Shown: positions 8,855-17,574, numbered from the stretch's first letter. The stretch is 52,471 nt of DNA from Syntrophomonas sp. UBA1368 (GCA_002305965.1 DBRM01000080.1:70240-122710), one strand, 5' to 3'. The notes: a model not told the origin generated them from the letters alone. Program-made: numbers and translations.

Positions 8855-9856
8855 TTGCTGAAACACTTTACCCTTGTAACGGCTATGCTGCTGGGACTGC
8901 TGCTGGTGGCCGGATGCAATAATGGAAATGTGATTTCCCCTCAGGCAGACAGCCAGGAAGAAAAGGACAAAATCACTGTATTGCTGGACTGGGTACCCAA
9001 CACCAACCATACCGGTCTCTTTGCTGCCAAAGACCTGGGCTTTTATGGCGAAGAAGGCCTGGAAGTTGAAATTATTCAGCCGGGAGACGGAGGAACTGCC
9101 CAATTAATCGGTGCTGGCACCGGTGAATTTGGGATCAGTTATCAGGAAGATGTAACAGCTGCCAGATCTCAGGATATTCCGGTGGTTGCTTTAGCAGCCG
9201 TGATCCAGCATAATACTTCAGGCTTTGCTTCACTGAAAACCAGTAATATAACCACACCGGCAGATTTCAGCGGCAAAACTTATGGCGGTTGGGGATCTCC
9301 GTCAGAAATGGCCGTGCTCAAAGCAATCATGGAGGAAAATAATGCAGACTTTTCAACGGTGAATATCATGAATATCGGATCCTTTGATTTCTTTACCAGT
9401 TTGGAAAAAGGCGTGGATTTTGCCTGGATCTTTGAAGGCTGGGCGGGGATCGAGGCCCGCCAGAGGAATGTAGATCTCAACTTTATCCGTTTATCAGAAA
9501 TTAATCCGGTCTTTGATTACTATACTCCGGTTATTATTGCCAGTGAAGATACTTTGAAAAACAATCCCCAGTTGGCAGAACGGTTCATGCGGGCAACCAG
9601 CAAAGGATATCTTTACTGTATTGACAAACCCGAAGAAGCGGCAGCCATTCTGCTTGATAATGCACCGGAACTGGACAAGGAAATGGTGATTGAATCCCAG
9701 AAATATCTGGCTTCTGAATATAAAGCTGACGCTGCCCGCTGGGGTGAAATGAAACAGGATGTTTGGCAGAATTATGCCGATTTTATGTTTGAAAATCAAC
9801 TGATAAATAAAAGGGTTAAAGCGGAAGAAGCCTTTACCAATCGGTTTCTGCCTTAG
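8855..9856 (+). CDS. thiY: Thiamin-precursor ABC transporter substrate-binding lipoprotein (ThiY-like)
   Basis: NMT1/THI5-like periplasmic-type binding protein, about 333 residues. The frame is open further upstream inside the permease gene, but TTG at 8855 is the better start: AGGAGG lies 8 bases before it and it opens a lipoprotein signal peptide ending in the lipobox LVAGC. The mature part starts with the family hallmark TVLLDWVPNTNHTGLFAAKD, followed by GDGGTAQLIGAGTGEFGISY. These resemble HMP/FAMP-binding ThiY proteins. It would capture the pyrimidine outside the membrane and hand it to the permease. The gene lies 19 bases behind the permease stop. Confidence 0.9.
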   Translation: MLKHFTLVTAMLLGLLLVAGCNNGNVISPQADSQEEKDKITVLLDWVPNTNHTGLFAAKDLGFYGEEGLEVEIIQPGDGGTAQLIGAGTGEFGISYQEDVTAARSQDIPVVALAAVIQHNTSGFASLKTSNITTPADFSGKTYGGWGSPSEMAVLKAIMEENNADFSTVNIMNIGSFDFFTSLEKGVDFAWIFEGWAGIEARQRNVDLNFIRLSEINPVFDYYTPVIIASEDTLKNNPQLAERFMRATSKGYLYCIDKPEEAAAILLDNAPELDKEMVIESQKYLASEYKADAARWGEMKQDVWQNYADFMFENQLINKRVKAEEAFTNRFLP

Positions 9857-9893
9857 AGTTTATTAAGTTTTGTAATATGCAAAGGGAGTTATC

Positions 9894-10598
9894 ATGCAAA
9901 TAGAAATCAGCTCTGTCAGTAAAACGCTGGGAACGCTCCACACCCTGGACAATATATCTTTACATGTAGGCGAAGAGGAGTTTGTGGTCATTTTAGGTCC
10001 CAGCGGCTGTGGGAAAAGTACCTTGTTTAATATTATCGCCGGTTTGATCACCCCTGACAGCGGCCGGGTCTTGATCAATGGCAAAGATTTGACCGGCAAG
10101 ACCGGTAAAATAAGTTATATGCAGCAAAAAGACCTGCTGCTGCCATCACGCCGATTGCTGGACAATGTATCGGTTCCCCTTTTACTGAAGGGATTAAACA
10201 AACAGGCAGCCCGTTCCCAGGCCCGGGAATATTTACCTGTATTCGGATTGGAAGAGTTTTCTGATCATTATCCCCGACAGCTTTCGGTAGGTATGCGGCA
10301 AAGGGCTGCTTTGCTGCGTACTTTTTTATTTTCCCGCGAATTTTTGTTATTGGATGAACCATTTGCATCTTTGGATGCAATCACCCGGAGAAAAATGCAT
10401 TTATGGCTGAAAGAGATCCAACAGCTTTTTCATTCCGCGATCCTCTTCATCACTCACGATATTGATGAAGCCTTGCTTTTAGCAGACCGCATATATGTTT
10501 TTTCCGAACGCCCCGCTCATGTAAAGCGTGAGATCAAACTTACACCAGAAGCTGATAACAAAGCCGTCAAAGCAGAGATCCTGGCTTTGTTAGGCTAG
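9894..10598 (+). CDS. thiZ: Thiamin-precursor ABC transporter ATP-binding protein (ThiZ-like)
   Basis: 234-residue ABC ATPase. Walker A is GPSGCGKST (residues about 35-43), the Q-loop is SYMQQKDLLLPSRRLLDNVS, the signature is LSVGMRQRAAL (LSVGM instead of LSGGQ, common in the nitrate/taurine/ThiZ subfamily), Walker B is FLLLDEPFASLDA, and the switch His is in ITHDIDEALLL. It ends the riboswitch-controlled operon. Its last 9 bases overlap the end of the convergent activase gene on the minus strand, so no separate terminator fits between them. Confidence 0.92.
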   Translation: MQIEISSVSKTLGTLHTLDNISLHVGEEEFVVILGPSGCGKSTLFNIIAGLITPDSGRVLINGKDLTGKTGKISYMQQKDLLLPSRRLLDNVSVPLLLKGLNKQAARSQAREYLPVFGLEEFSDHYPRQLSVGMRQRAALLRTFLFSREFLLLDEPFASLDAITRRKMHLWLKEIQQLFHSAILFITHDIDEALLLADRIYVFSERPAHVKREIKLTPEADNKAVKAEILALLG

Positions 10599-11603
10599 AA
10601 TCAAGGCTTTTTGTTCTGTTTCCGATTCATACTGGTTTTTCAGGGATGATTCCCACTTTTTACACCGGTCACCCCAGAAAGCCAGGGCTTGTTTGTTTCT
10701 TTTAATACAAACTACTTCACACTGGTTGGGACATCCATTGCAATCGATGCTGCTGGTCTTAAACTCTCCCTCTAAAATAAAGCTTTCCCCTTTAAAGCGG
10801 GTGTCCTGCTGGGCATGCTCCATCTTTTCAGCAGCCAGGATCGCTGAGCCGATTGCGCCCATTACTTCAAAGTTCTCCGGTACATAGACCGGTGCTTTTA
10901 ATAGTTTTTCAAATGCTTTGCGTAATCCAGCATTGGCAGCAACGCCGCCCTGGAAAACTACTTTGTCTTCAATTTTTTTGCCATTGGCCACATTGTTTAA
11001 ATAGTTTCGTGCCAATGCTTCACATAATCCCATGATAATATCCTCTATCGGGTAGCCCATCTGTTGTTTGTGCACCATATCAGATTCAGCAAAGACGCCG
11101 CAGCGGCCTGCAATTCTTACCGGCTGACTTGACTGCAGGGCGATGTCTCCAAATTGCTCAATAGCAATATTCAAGCGAGATGACTGCTGGTCCAGAAATG
11201 ATCCCGTACCAGCCGCACACACGGTATTCATGGCAAAATCGTTCACGATTCCATCTCGCAGAATAATAATTTTTGAATCCTGCCCGCCGATCTCAATGAT
11301 CGTACGTACTTCCGGATAAAATGTTGCGGCTGCTACTGCATGAGCGGTGATTTCATTCTTTACCACATCGGCACCGATGAGAACCGCTGCGAGATGGCGT
11401 CCGCTGCCGGTGGTACCCACCCCGCAGATTCGGTCCTGTTTAAGATCCAGGCTGTTTTTTATATTTTCGAAGCCCTCTTTGATCGCTTTGATAGGATTTC
11501 CCTGGGTTCTCAGATATAATTTCCTGCGTAACTGGCGGTCAGATGTCATCAGTACAAAATTACTGCTGACAGAACCGATATCAACACCTAGATAATACTG
11601 CAT
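10590..11603 (-). CDS. Acyl-CoA dehydratase activase-type ATPase (BadF/BadG/BcrA/BcrD family)
   Basis: About 337 residues, ASKHA-fold ATPase like the activator of 2-hydroxyacyl-CoA dehydratases (HgdC). ATP-binding motifs: LGVDIGSVSSNFVLM (phosphate 1), IIEIGGQDSKIIIL (phosphate 2) and FQGGVAANAGLRKAF (adenosine). The two cysteines that hold the subunit-bridging 4Fe-4S cluster are present in VCAAGTGSF (about residue 129) and AGRCGVFAESD (about 168). A Cys-rich tail (DCNGCPNQCEVVCIKR plus GDRCKKW) is an addition not found in plain HgdC and may bind another cluster. The ATG at 11603 overlaps the stop of the preceding gene (TGATG), so the genes are translationally coupled. Confidence 0.85.
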   Translation of the reverse strand: MQYYLGVDIGSVSSNFVLMTSDRQLRRKLYLRTQGNPIKAIKEGFENIKNSLDLKQDRICGVGTTGSGRHLAAVLIGADVVKNEITAHAVAAATFYPEVRTIIEIGGQDSKIIILRDGIVNDFAMNTVCAAGTGSFLDQQSSRLNIAIEQFGDIALQSSQPVRIAGRCGVFAESDMVHKQQMGYPIEDIIMGLCEALARNYLNNVANGKKIEDKVVFQGGVAANAGLRKAFEKLLKAPVYVPENFEVMGAIGSAILAAEKMEHAQQDTRFKGESFILEGEFKTSSIDCNGCPNQCEVVCIKRNKQALAFWGDRCKKWESSLKNQYESETEQKALILA

Positions 11604-12709
11604 CAATTTATCCTCCCTGATATGATATTTAAACCTGCAGCAGCCTTGCGTTCCAGCATATCAATAAATGCTTCCAGCCGTGTATATACGCCTGCCGCGC
11701 CGGAATGTTCATCAAAGTACAGGGTCATGCAGGGGATTCGTTCCTCCTCGCTGACCCGCTGCAAGACAGACTGGGCTACGATCTCGGGCATACAGGTCAA
11801 AGGGCCTATCTGGATGACTCCGTCAAAATCCCTTCGGGCAAAGCCAACCGTGCAACCTACTGTTTCACGGCCATGTCCTCCTACCCAATAATTCAAATAA
11901 GGAGCAGCTTGTTTATACACCTCTTTGCGGTTTGATTTTTTCAGCATTCCCTTGAACAAATGATCATTGACCCAGTCGGGCAGATATATTGATCTTGTGA
12001 CTTCCACGTTCATATGCCCAAGAAAACGGATAATATTGAAATTACACGCCGGTTCCAAAATCGTATAGACTTCTCCTACCAGACCCACCTTTAATACTGG
12101 TTTATTATGCCGGGGTAAATTTTCCAGGCTGGTAACCGTGTCACTGCAAACTCTATCAACATCCTTTTTGTGAAAACAATTGTCCAGGGCTGCCAGCCCT
12201 GTGGACAGGATTTTGTCTGCGCTTTCTTTATCACTGGTATAGGCCAAATGATATTCATAAGCCTTTTCCATCTGGTCGATGGCGTTGATTTGATGCCATA
12301 CAAATTTCACTGCTTTAAGCACTTCCCAGAAAGTTACGTTCTCGCCAAGGTCTTTTACCTGGTTGAACAACTCGCTTATATTGGAATCCGGAGCTTCCAA
12401 TATGATCATTTTGAACCGGTACCCCAGGGCCTGCAAAATATCTCTTTCCACTTGCGCATAATAACCGAACCTGCATGGCCCCCATCCTCCGGCCATAATA
12501 ATGGTATCAGCGCCATTTTCCAGACCTTCGATAAAATTACCGATATTTATTTTCAGGGGCAGACACGCAAATTCCGGCGCATATTTGATTCCCATGGTCA
12601 AGGTCTTCTGTGTTATAGGCGGCGGGGTAACAACATCCAGCTTTAATTTCTCAAGCAAGGATTTGATGGCTATATGAACATTACCCATGTGGGGAAAAGT
12701 GATCTGCAC
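11603..12709 (-). CDS. CoA-dehydratase-related protein, COG3580/COG3581 family
   Basis: 368-residue protein of the 2-hydroxyacyl-CoA dehydratase D-component-like group annotated as 'predicted nucleotide-binding protein'. Conserved cysteines stand in KYAPEFACLPLKINIGNF and MAGGWGPCRFGYY, in the region where dehydratase subunits ligate Fe-S clusters. Near the C-terminus is PLTCMPEIVAQS and the motif LYFDEHSGAAGVYTRLEAF, shared with the neighbour upstream. The start is GTG at 12709 with AGGAGG 10 bases ahead, and it overlaps the upstream gene by 29 bases. The chemical reaction is unknown; an ATP-driven low-potential reduction is the family-based guess. Confidence 0.75.
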   Translation of the reverse strand: MQITFPHMGNVHIAIKSLLEKLKLDVVTPPPITQKTLTMGIKYAPEFACLPLKINIGNFIEGLENGADTIIMAGGWGPCRFGYYAQVERDILQALGYRFKMIILEAPDSNISELFNQVKDLGENVTFWEVLKAVKFVWHQINAIDQMEKAYEYHLAYTSDKESADKILSTGLAALDNCFHKKDVDRVCSDTVTSLENLPRHNKPVLKVGLVGEVYTILEPACNFNIIRFLGHMNVEVTRSIYLPDWVNDHLFKGMLKKSNRKEVYKQAAPYLNYWVGGHGRETVGCTVGFARRDFDGVIQIGPLTCMPEIVAQSVLQRVSEEERIPCMTLYFDEHSGAAGVYTRLEAFIDMLERKAAAGLNIISGRIN

Positions 12710-13676
12710 CGTTCCTTATCCTCCTTCGCTTTAACATATCGCAGAATGCTTCCAGTCTTGTTACCAGTCCTGCTTCACCGGTATGTTCATCAACTGTGAT
12801 CAGCATATAAGGTTTGCCGGCGATTTTACGCTCAATAATTTCTCCCACCATTGAATCGGGGCCACAGCCAAAACATGCTACATAAATAATGCCGTCAATA
12901 TCCTGACTCTGCGCCATATAAAGAGCACTGCCCACCATTTTCCGCCCTAAAGTCCAGAAAATTCTTTTGGGGAGCAAGGCTGCCCTGCTCTCAATGGCTT
13001 GTTTGTCCAATTCTTCCGGTAAAACCACTTTGCATCCCATGGAGCGCAGGCGGTCGATGATATTCATGCTTATATTCTGGTCATACAAAGAATACCCATG
13101 GCCTAATAAACCTACTGTCAAGTGCGTATCGCAGTTGAAACGGGGTTGTGGTATCCCTTCCCATAAGTTTATTGCCTCTGCCATGGTATAACCTTGTCCT
13201 GCCAATGCTTTGCAAAATTGCAGTTCTTTATAGGCAGCCTGGTAAGCATCACGAATACGGCTGATTTTTGAAGTAAAGAGTTTCCCTGCTTTTAATATCT
13301 CGTTATCCATCATCTTGTTATCACGGCTGTAATCGATGATCGTATCAATAAGCGGAGGCAAGTCTTTGATCCGTGCCCTGACCATATCCGGTATACCCAT
13401 AAATTTGGGGCATATATAGCTTCGTCTTTCAACACTTACGATGCGCGGAACGAAGAGATAATCAATGGGTTCACGGCACAATTCCTTGATATGGCCGAAG
13501 TACACCTTTATTGGAAAGCAGCTTTCATCGACCATGGAATCGATTCCCTGTTGAACGGTCAGACAATTGGTAGGTGCAGAAGTTATTACCTGTGCCCCCA
13601 AATTGACAAAGAAGCTTTTCCATAATGGATAATAATAGTAGAAAAACAGGCCCCTTGGTATTCCTACTCTTTTCAA
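12681..13676 (-). CDS. CoA-dehydratase-related protein, COG3580/COG3581 family (partner)
   Basis: About 331 residues, paralogous in outline to the gene after it: an N-terminal IPRGLFFYYYYPLWKSFF segment, a cysteine in MVDESCFPIKVYFGH, a further Cys motif YICPKFMGIPD, YVACFGCGPDSMV near residue 265, and the closing TVDEHTGEAGLVTRLEAF. The start chosen is TTG at 13676, one base after the spoVAF stop, because AAAGGAGC lies 7 bases upstream; the frame is open further inside spoVAF but has no ribosome site there. Together with the next two genes it makes a tight three-gene unit directly behind the spoVA operon. Function not established. Confidence 0.72.
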   Translation of the reverse strand: MKRVGIPRGLFFYYYYPLWKSFFVNLGAQVITSAPTNCLTVQQGIDSMVDESCFPIKVYFGHIKELCREPIDYLFVPRIVSVERRSYICPKFMGIPDMVRARIKDLPPLIDTIIDYSRDNKMMDNEILKAGKLFTSKISRIRDAYQAAYKELQFCKALAGQGYTMAEAINLWEGIPQPRFNCDTHLTVGLLGHGYSLYDQNISMNIIDRLRSMGCKVVLPEELDKQAIESRAALLPKRIFWTLGRKMVGSALYMAQSQDIDGIIYVACFGCGPDSMVGEIIERKIAGKPYMLITVDEHTGEAGLVTRLEAFCDMLKRRRIRNGADHFSPHG

Positions 13677-13677
13677 T

Positions 13678-15144
13678 TTACCTGCTCCTTTCTTTCGAAC
13701 CCGGCTGTCGGCTTTTATCAAGGGGTTTCAGCGCCTCCGGGCGCATATTCTGCATCGTTACCGGTGAGCGGATCAAGATGGATTTTAAGGCCCGGGTGTT
13801 GAACGGCAGCAATGGCCATAAATATGGAACACCAAAAGATTTGGTGGTTACCAGGGAAAGAAAAACCAGTACTGCACCGATGATCAAACCTGGCAATTTA
13901 AAAAATCCGGTAGTCAGCAAAAGAAACAATCTGATAAGACGGTTGGCCATAGCAAGCTCATAACTGGGTGTGCAATACTGGCCGACTGCCACCACAGCCG
14001 TATAAAGAATGACCTCCGGGGTCAGCAGCCCAATATCAACAGCAATTTGACCAATCAGCAAAGCAGCAATGACTCCTAATGCGGTCGTCATCGGCGACGG
14101 GGTATGGATGGCGGCCATCCTCAGCAAGTCAATGCTTATCTCCGCAATTATAAACTGCAGTAAAAGTGGTACCTTTCCCACCTCTTTCGGGCCTATAAAG
14201 TTTAAAGATTCCGGAAGCAGCTCCGGTGATGATGCAAAAAGCAACCAGAGGGGCGTTACGATCATTGAACTGATAATAGCCGCAAATCTTATCCACCGGA
14301 TATATAAGCCTATCAGTGGTTCCTGACGGTATTCTTCCGCATGCTGTACATGATGAAAATAAGTGACCGGCGCAATCATCACACTGGGTGAAGTGTCTAC
14401 TATTATGATAACGTGGCCTTCAAAAAGGTGGGTAGCTGCAACATCAGGCCTTTCAGTATAGCGCACCCGTGGATAAGGATTCCAGTTACTGCCGCCCACA
14501 ATAAACTCTTCCACCGATTTTTCAGCCATGGGGATCCCATCTATATTTATATTATTGATCCTTTCACTGATGGTATTGACCAAATCCGGATTACAAATAT
14601 CCTGCAAATAGCAGACACACACATCCGTTTTGGAGCGCTGACCCACTGTAAATAATTTTATTCTAAGCCTGTTATCACGTATTCTGCGTCTTAACAAGGC
14701 AGTATTAAAAACCAATGTTTCAGTAAATCCATCCCGGGAACCCCTAACGACTCTTTCGACATCCGGTTCAGCCGGTTCACGGGCGGGATAAGTTCTGGCA
14801 TCAATGATAAATGCCTCATCACAACCGTCAACGATGAGAATGATCGCACCTGATAACACAGCCTGCAGCACTTTTTCAATTTGCTGTTCAGTATTTGTTT
14901 CAATATAAGGTATGCCTTTGGTAAGCAGCGTTTTATGAATCGAAGCACCTATAATTTCTCTTCTAAGCAGCAACAGGAATTCCATCACTTCGGTCAGAAT
15001 GTCGTCTTTGGCAAAGCCGTCGATACAAATTAGCGCTGCCTTCTTCCCCATTACTCTTAATGGCCGGACAACAATATCAAAACTCTCTCCTTCGCCCAAT
15101 TCCGTTTTCAGGCGTGCGATATTGTCTTCATAGCTTTTTTTCAA
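13678..15144 (-). CDS. spoVAF: Spore germination protein SpoVAF (GerA family)
   Basis: 488-residue GerA-type membrane protein. The N-terminal half is soluble, with family motifs RREIIGASIHKTLLTKGIPY and ILIVDGCDEAFIIDARTYP; the C-terminal part has about five helices with a Pro-rich segment (HTPSPMTTALGVIAALLIGQ). Its position right after spoVAE identifies it as SpoVAF, which in B. subtilis works with the SpoVA channel in spore germination. The start is uncertain: TTG 15144 has only a weak AAAGGCG site, whereas GAGGTG further upstream would suit an in-frame CTG at 15171. It ends one base before the next gene. Confidence 0.9.
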   Translation of the reverse strand: MKKSYEDNIARLKTELGEGESFDIVVRPLRVMGKKAALICIDGFAKDDILTEVMEFLLLLRREIIGASIHKTLLTKGIPYIETNTEQQIEKVLQAVLSGAIILIVDGCDEAFIIDARTYPAREPAEPDVERVVRGSRDGFTETLVFNTALLRRRIRDNRLRIKLFTVGQRSKTDVCVCYLQDICNPDLVNTISERINNINIDGIPMAEKSVEEFIVGGSNWNPYPRVRYTERPDVAATHLFEGHVIIIVDTSPSVMIAPVTYFHHVQHAEEYRQEPLIGLYIRWIRFAAIISSMIVTPLWLLFASSPELLPESLNFIGPKEVGKVPLLLQFIIAEISIDLLRMAAIHTPSPMTTALGVIAALLIGQIAVDIGLLTPEVILYTAVVAVGQYCTPSYELAMANRLIRLFLLLTTGFFKLPGLIIGAVLVFLSLVTTKSFGVPYLWPLLPFNTRALKSILIRSPVTMQNMRPEALKPLDKSRQPGSKERSR

Positions 15145-15212
15145 GGCATCGCCTTTTTTATTCCAGTTCAGCTGTATTTCACCTCTTTGTTCCTTCTCCC
15201 GGCCAGATAGTC

Positions 15213-15572
15213 TTAATCCTTGGGGTTAAATAACACGGCAGCCACATAGCCGAAAACAATAGCAGCGGTTATACCGGCAGCAGTACTGGCAACACCACCG
15301 CTAAGGGCCCCCAAAATTCCTTTGCTGTCCGCAGCCTCAATAGCCCCCTGGGCCAGCAGATGACCAAAACCTGATAACGGAACGGCTGCACCGGCTCCGC
15401 CTATATCGACTAAAGGCTGATAGAATCCCATTCCGCTGATGATGGCCCCAATGGTTATATACCCTACCAATATGTGACCCGGCGTTATTTTCGGTTTGGT
15501 AAAGTCCATGATGATTTGTCCGATCAGGCAAAGGGCTCCTCCGATGATAAAAGCCATATAAAGCGGTACCAA
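15213..15572 (-). CDS. spoVAE: Stage V sporulation protein SpoVAE (SpoVAEb)
   Basis: 119-residue membrane protein with about four hydrophobic segments. Family sequence is clear: GALCLIGQIIMDFTKPKITP at the N-terminus and GAAVPLSGFGHLLAQGAIEA in the middle, matching the SpoVAC/SpoVAE group. It forms part of the SpoVA channel that carries calcium dipicolinate into the forespore and releases it on germination. It follows spoVAD by 14 bases and shares similarity with SpoVAC at the other end of the operon. Confidence 0.93.
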   Translation of the reverse strand: MVPLYMAFIIGGALCLIGQIIMDFTKPKITPGHILVGYITIGAIISGMGFYQPLVDIGGAGAAVPLSGFGHLLAQGAIEAADSKGILGALSGGVASTAAGITAAIVFGYVAAVLFNPKD

Positions 15573-15586
15573 TTTATTGCCTCCTC

Positions 15587-16597
15587 CTAGATATTTTCTA
15601 TGGCAACAGCATGAGCGATACAGGGAATGCTTTCTCCCTGAAAGGAAGTGGTGGGGCTCATTAAAGCTCCGGTTCCTACAAAAAGCAGCTTATTTAATTC
15701 TCCCCGCTGCATTTTGGCCAACAACGGTCCGCAAAGCATGGCTGCAGAGCACCCGCAGCCGGAAGCACCGGCATGTACATCTTGTTTTTCGTCATAAAGT
15801 AAAATCCCACAGTCGCTGTAATTAGGTGCCGGTACCAATCCGTCCCGGACAAACAGCTGCCTTAACAAGGCTGCCCCTACGCTCCCCAAATCGCCGGTAA
15901 CAATCAAATCGTAATGATCAGAAGCAAGTTCCATATCTGCCAGATGCATTTTTATGGTATCCGCAGCTGCAGGAGCCATGGCAGCCCCCATATTATTTAC
16001 ATCGCTTTGTTCCATATCTATGATTTTGCCCACCGTAGCGGCTGTTATCTTCAGTCCTGCCCCCCCTGCCTCCAGAACGACTGCCCCTGAAGCAGTAGCC
16101 GTCCATTGGGCACTGGGCGATCGTTGTACTCCCTGCTCAATGGCAAAACGGAACTGCCGTTCCGCAGAATAATGATGACTGGAGGTGGCGGCAATCACCC
16201 GCTGATAAAAACCGCCATCTAAAAGCATGGCTCCCAGAATAAGCGATTCCGCCATTGTGGAACAAGCACCAAACAAGCCAAGAAAAGGTATATTAAGGCT
16301 TCGGGCGGCAAAATTAGCTGACGCGATCTGGTTCAGTAAATCACCGGCCAGCAGAATTTCTGCTTCGTCGACCCCCAGGCCTTGTTTACTCATAGCCATG
16401 GTTACGGTGTCCTGCAGCAGTTTGCTCTCAGCTTTCTCCCAGGTGTTTTCCCCCAGCAGATAGTCGCTTAACTTTACATCAAAGCTATTGCCCCATGGGC
16501 CTTCCCCTTCTTTAGGCCCAACAATGGAAGCCCAGGAAGCTAAACATGGAGGATTTAAAAAAACTACGCTTTGCATACCTTTTTTCTTAGCTGACAC
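15587..16597 (-). CDS. spoVAD: Stage V sporulation protein SpoVAD
   Basis: 336-residue soluble protein with a thiolase-like fold that binds dipicolinic acid on the inner spore membrane. Typical segments are VVFLNPPCLASWASIVGPKE at the start, GLFGACSTMAESLILGAMLL (about residue 110), and HAGASGCGCSAAMLCGPLLA (about 278). Length matches B. subtilis SpoVAD (338). It sits between spoVAC and spoVAE with 14-base gaps, so the three are made together. Confidence 0.96.
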   Translation of the reverse strand: MSAKKKGMQSVVFLNPPCLASWASIVGPKEGEGPWGNSFDVKLSDYLLGENTWEKAESKLLQDTVTMAMSKQGLGVDEAEILLAGDLLNQIASANFAARSLNIPFLGLFGACSTMAESLILGAMLLDGGFYQRVIAATSSHHYSAERQFRFAIEQGVQRSPSAQWTATASGAVVLEAGGAGLKITAATVGKIIDMEQSDVNNMGAAMAPAAADTIKMHLADMELASDHYDLIVTGDLGSVGAALLRQLFVRDGLVPAPNYSDCGILLYDEKQDVHAGASGCGCSAAMLCGPLLAKMQRGELNKLLFVGTGALMSPTTSFQGESIPCIAHAVAIENI

Positions 16598-16611
16598 AAT
16601 CGACCTCCTGC

Positions 16612-17076
16612 CTAATCGGTAATTACTTTTATAAGTCCGATGATTACCGAGATTACAAATCCGAAAACCAGGGTTGGCCCGGCCACAGAAAATATTTTGG
16701 CTCCTACCCCGAAGATATAACCTTCTCTTTTAAATTCCATGGCTGAAGCGACGATGGCATTAGCAAAACCGGTGATAGGAACAATCGTACCGGCACCTGC
16801 TCTTTTGGCCAGTTCATCATAGAGTCCCAATCCGGTAAAAAGGGCTGCCAAAAAAATAAGACTCACGGAAGTAAGAGAGCTGGCTGCTTTCAATTCCATA
16901 CCGCTTTTAATCAAGCCATTGGTTATGATTTGTCCGATCATACATATCAGACCGCCGATCACAAAAGCCCACACGCAATTCTTGATGTAGGTGGGTTTTG
17001 GGTTGACCTGATCGACCAGTGCTTTATACTCCGCTGCTTCTGCTTGCTTCAACTGTTGATTCTGCGGCATGTTCAA
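16612..17076 (-). CDS. spoVAC: Stage V sporulation protein SpoVAC
   Basis: 154-residue integral membrane protein, first gene of the spoVA operon here (spoVAA and spoVAB are missing, as in many Clostridia). A soluble stretch of about 30 residues is followed by GGLICMIGQIITNGLIKSGM and the signature GAGTIVPITGFANAIVASAM. SpoVAC acts as a mechanosensitive channel component for dipicolinate. Start TTG 17076 has GAGGTG about 7 bases upstream; an ATG lies two codons later (17070). A sigma-G-like promoter precedes it. Confidence 0.95.
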   Translation of the reverse strand: MNMPQNQQLKQAEAAEYKALVDQVNPKPTYIKNCVWAFVIGGLICMIGQIITNGLIKSGMELKAASSLTSVSLIFLAALFTGLGLYDELAKRAGAGTIVPITGFANAIVASAMEFKREGYIFGVGAKIFSVAGPTLVFGFVISVIIGLIKVITD

Positions 17077-17095
17077 AGCTGTTCACCTCTGCAAC

Positions 17096-17126
17096 TATTA
17101 TTTTCATTAAACAGATCGCTTATACA
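17096..17126 (-). promoter_or_regulatory. Possible sigma-G promoter of the spoVA operon
   Basis: Reading the minus strand, TGTATA (17126-17121) and AATAATA (17102-17096) are separated by 18 bases. This is close to the forespore sigma-G pattern (G-ATA, then CAT--TA), with one mismatch in the -10. In B. subtilis spoVA is sigma-G dependent, so the position fits. Judged by eye only. Confidence 0.45.
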
Positions 17127-17132
17127 AAGCCA

Positions 17133-17160
17133 ATAAAAAAACAGCACCTAAAAGGTGCTC
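17133..17160 (-). terminator. Rho-independent terminator between dodecin and spoVAC
   Basis: Stem AGCACCT (17143-17149)/AGGTGCT with an AAA loop, followed on the minus strand by GTTTTTTT. It closes the sigF-dodecin unit and separates it from the spoVA operon. Confidence 0.8.
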
Positions 17161-17262
17161 CAGACAATCAAAAAAGGCTAATCGCAGAGTTGACCTGGCA
17201 AGCCGTTCAATCAAAGTACCTCATGTACCATCAATCACGGGTTTCCTGGCCGCTATGCTCTT

Positions 17263-17310
17263 AACCTTTTTTGCTCGCTATGGTATGGCGCCGACTTTAT
17301 AGACACTCTG
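17263..17310 (+). repeat. 48-bp dispersed repeat, copy 1
   Basis: This block begins AACCTTTTTTGCTCGCT and ends ATGGCGCCGACTTTATAGAC plus ACTCTG. It matches the reverse complement of 20553-20600 at 45 of 48 positions; the three mismatches are all in the five bases between those two parts. It lies past the dodecin stop and before the terminator. The neighbouring 17161-17262 holds no gene that I can support, only short inverted repeats around GTAC. Confidence 0.85.
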
Positions 17311-17325
17311 CAGTACCATAAAGTA

Positions 17326-17520
17326 TTAATCAAGGTATGCAATCTTTATGTTTGCTTTATATTCGACGATTTTGTTATCCTGACAGCTGGCAGTCCAGTT
17401 GTACACTTCTACTCCCGATATATTGCGTAAATTTCTTGAAGCTTCTGAAACAGCATTTTCAATGGCATCCTGCCATCCTCGCGTTGATTCTCCGACGAAT
17501 TCTGCTACTTTAACCTGCAA
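17326..17520 (-). CDS. Dodecin (small flavin-binding protein)
   Basis: 64 residues, the normal dodecin size. The sequence VAEFVGESTRGWQDAIENAV followed by NISGVEVYNWTASCQDNKI has the dodecin pattern, including the Trp in the region that stacks on flavin and a C-terminal beta strand IVEYKANIKIAYLD. Dodecins assemble as hollow dodecamers that store or buffer flavins. It lies 54 bases after sigF and before the spoVA operon, a place where no dodecin occurs in B. subtilis, and may be read through from sigF. Confidence 0.9.
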   Translation of the reverse strand: MQVKVAEFVGESTRGWQDAIENAVSEASRNLRNISGVEVYNWTASCQDNKIVEYKANIKIAYLD

Positions 17521-17574
17521 AAAAATACCTCCTTCATTGTTGTTACCCTATATTCTGAGTAATCTTAAGGAGTT

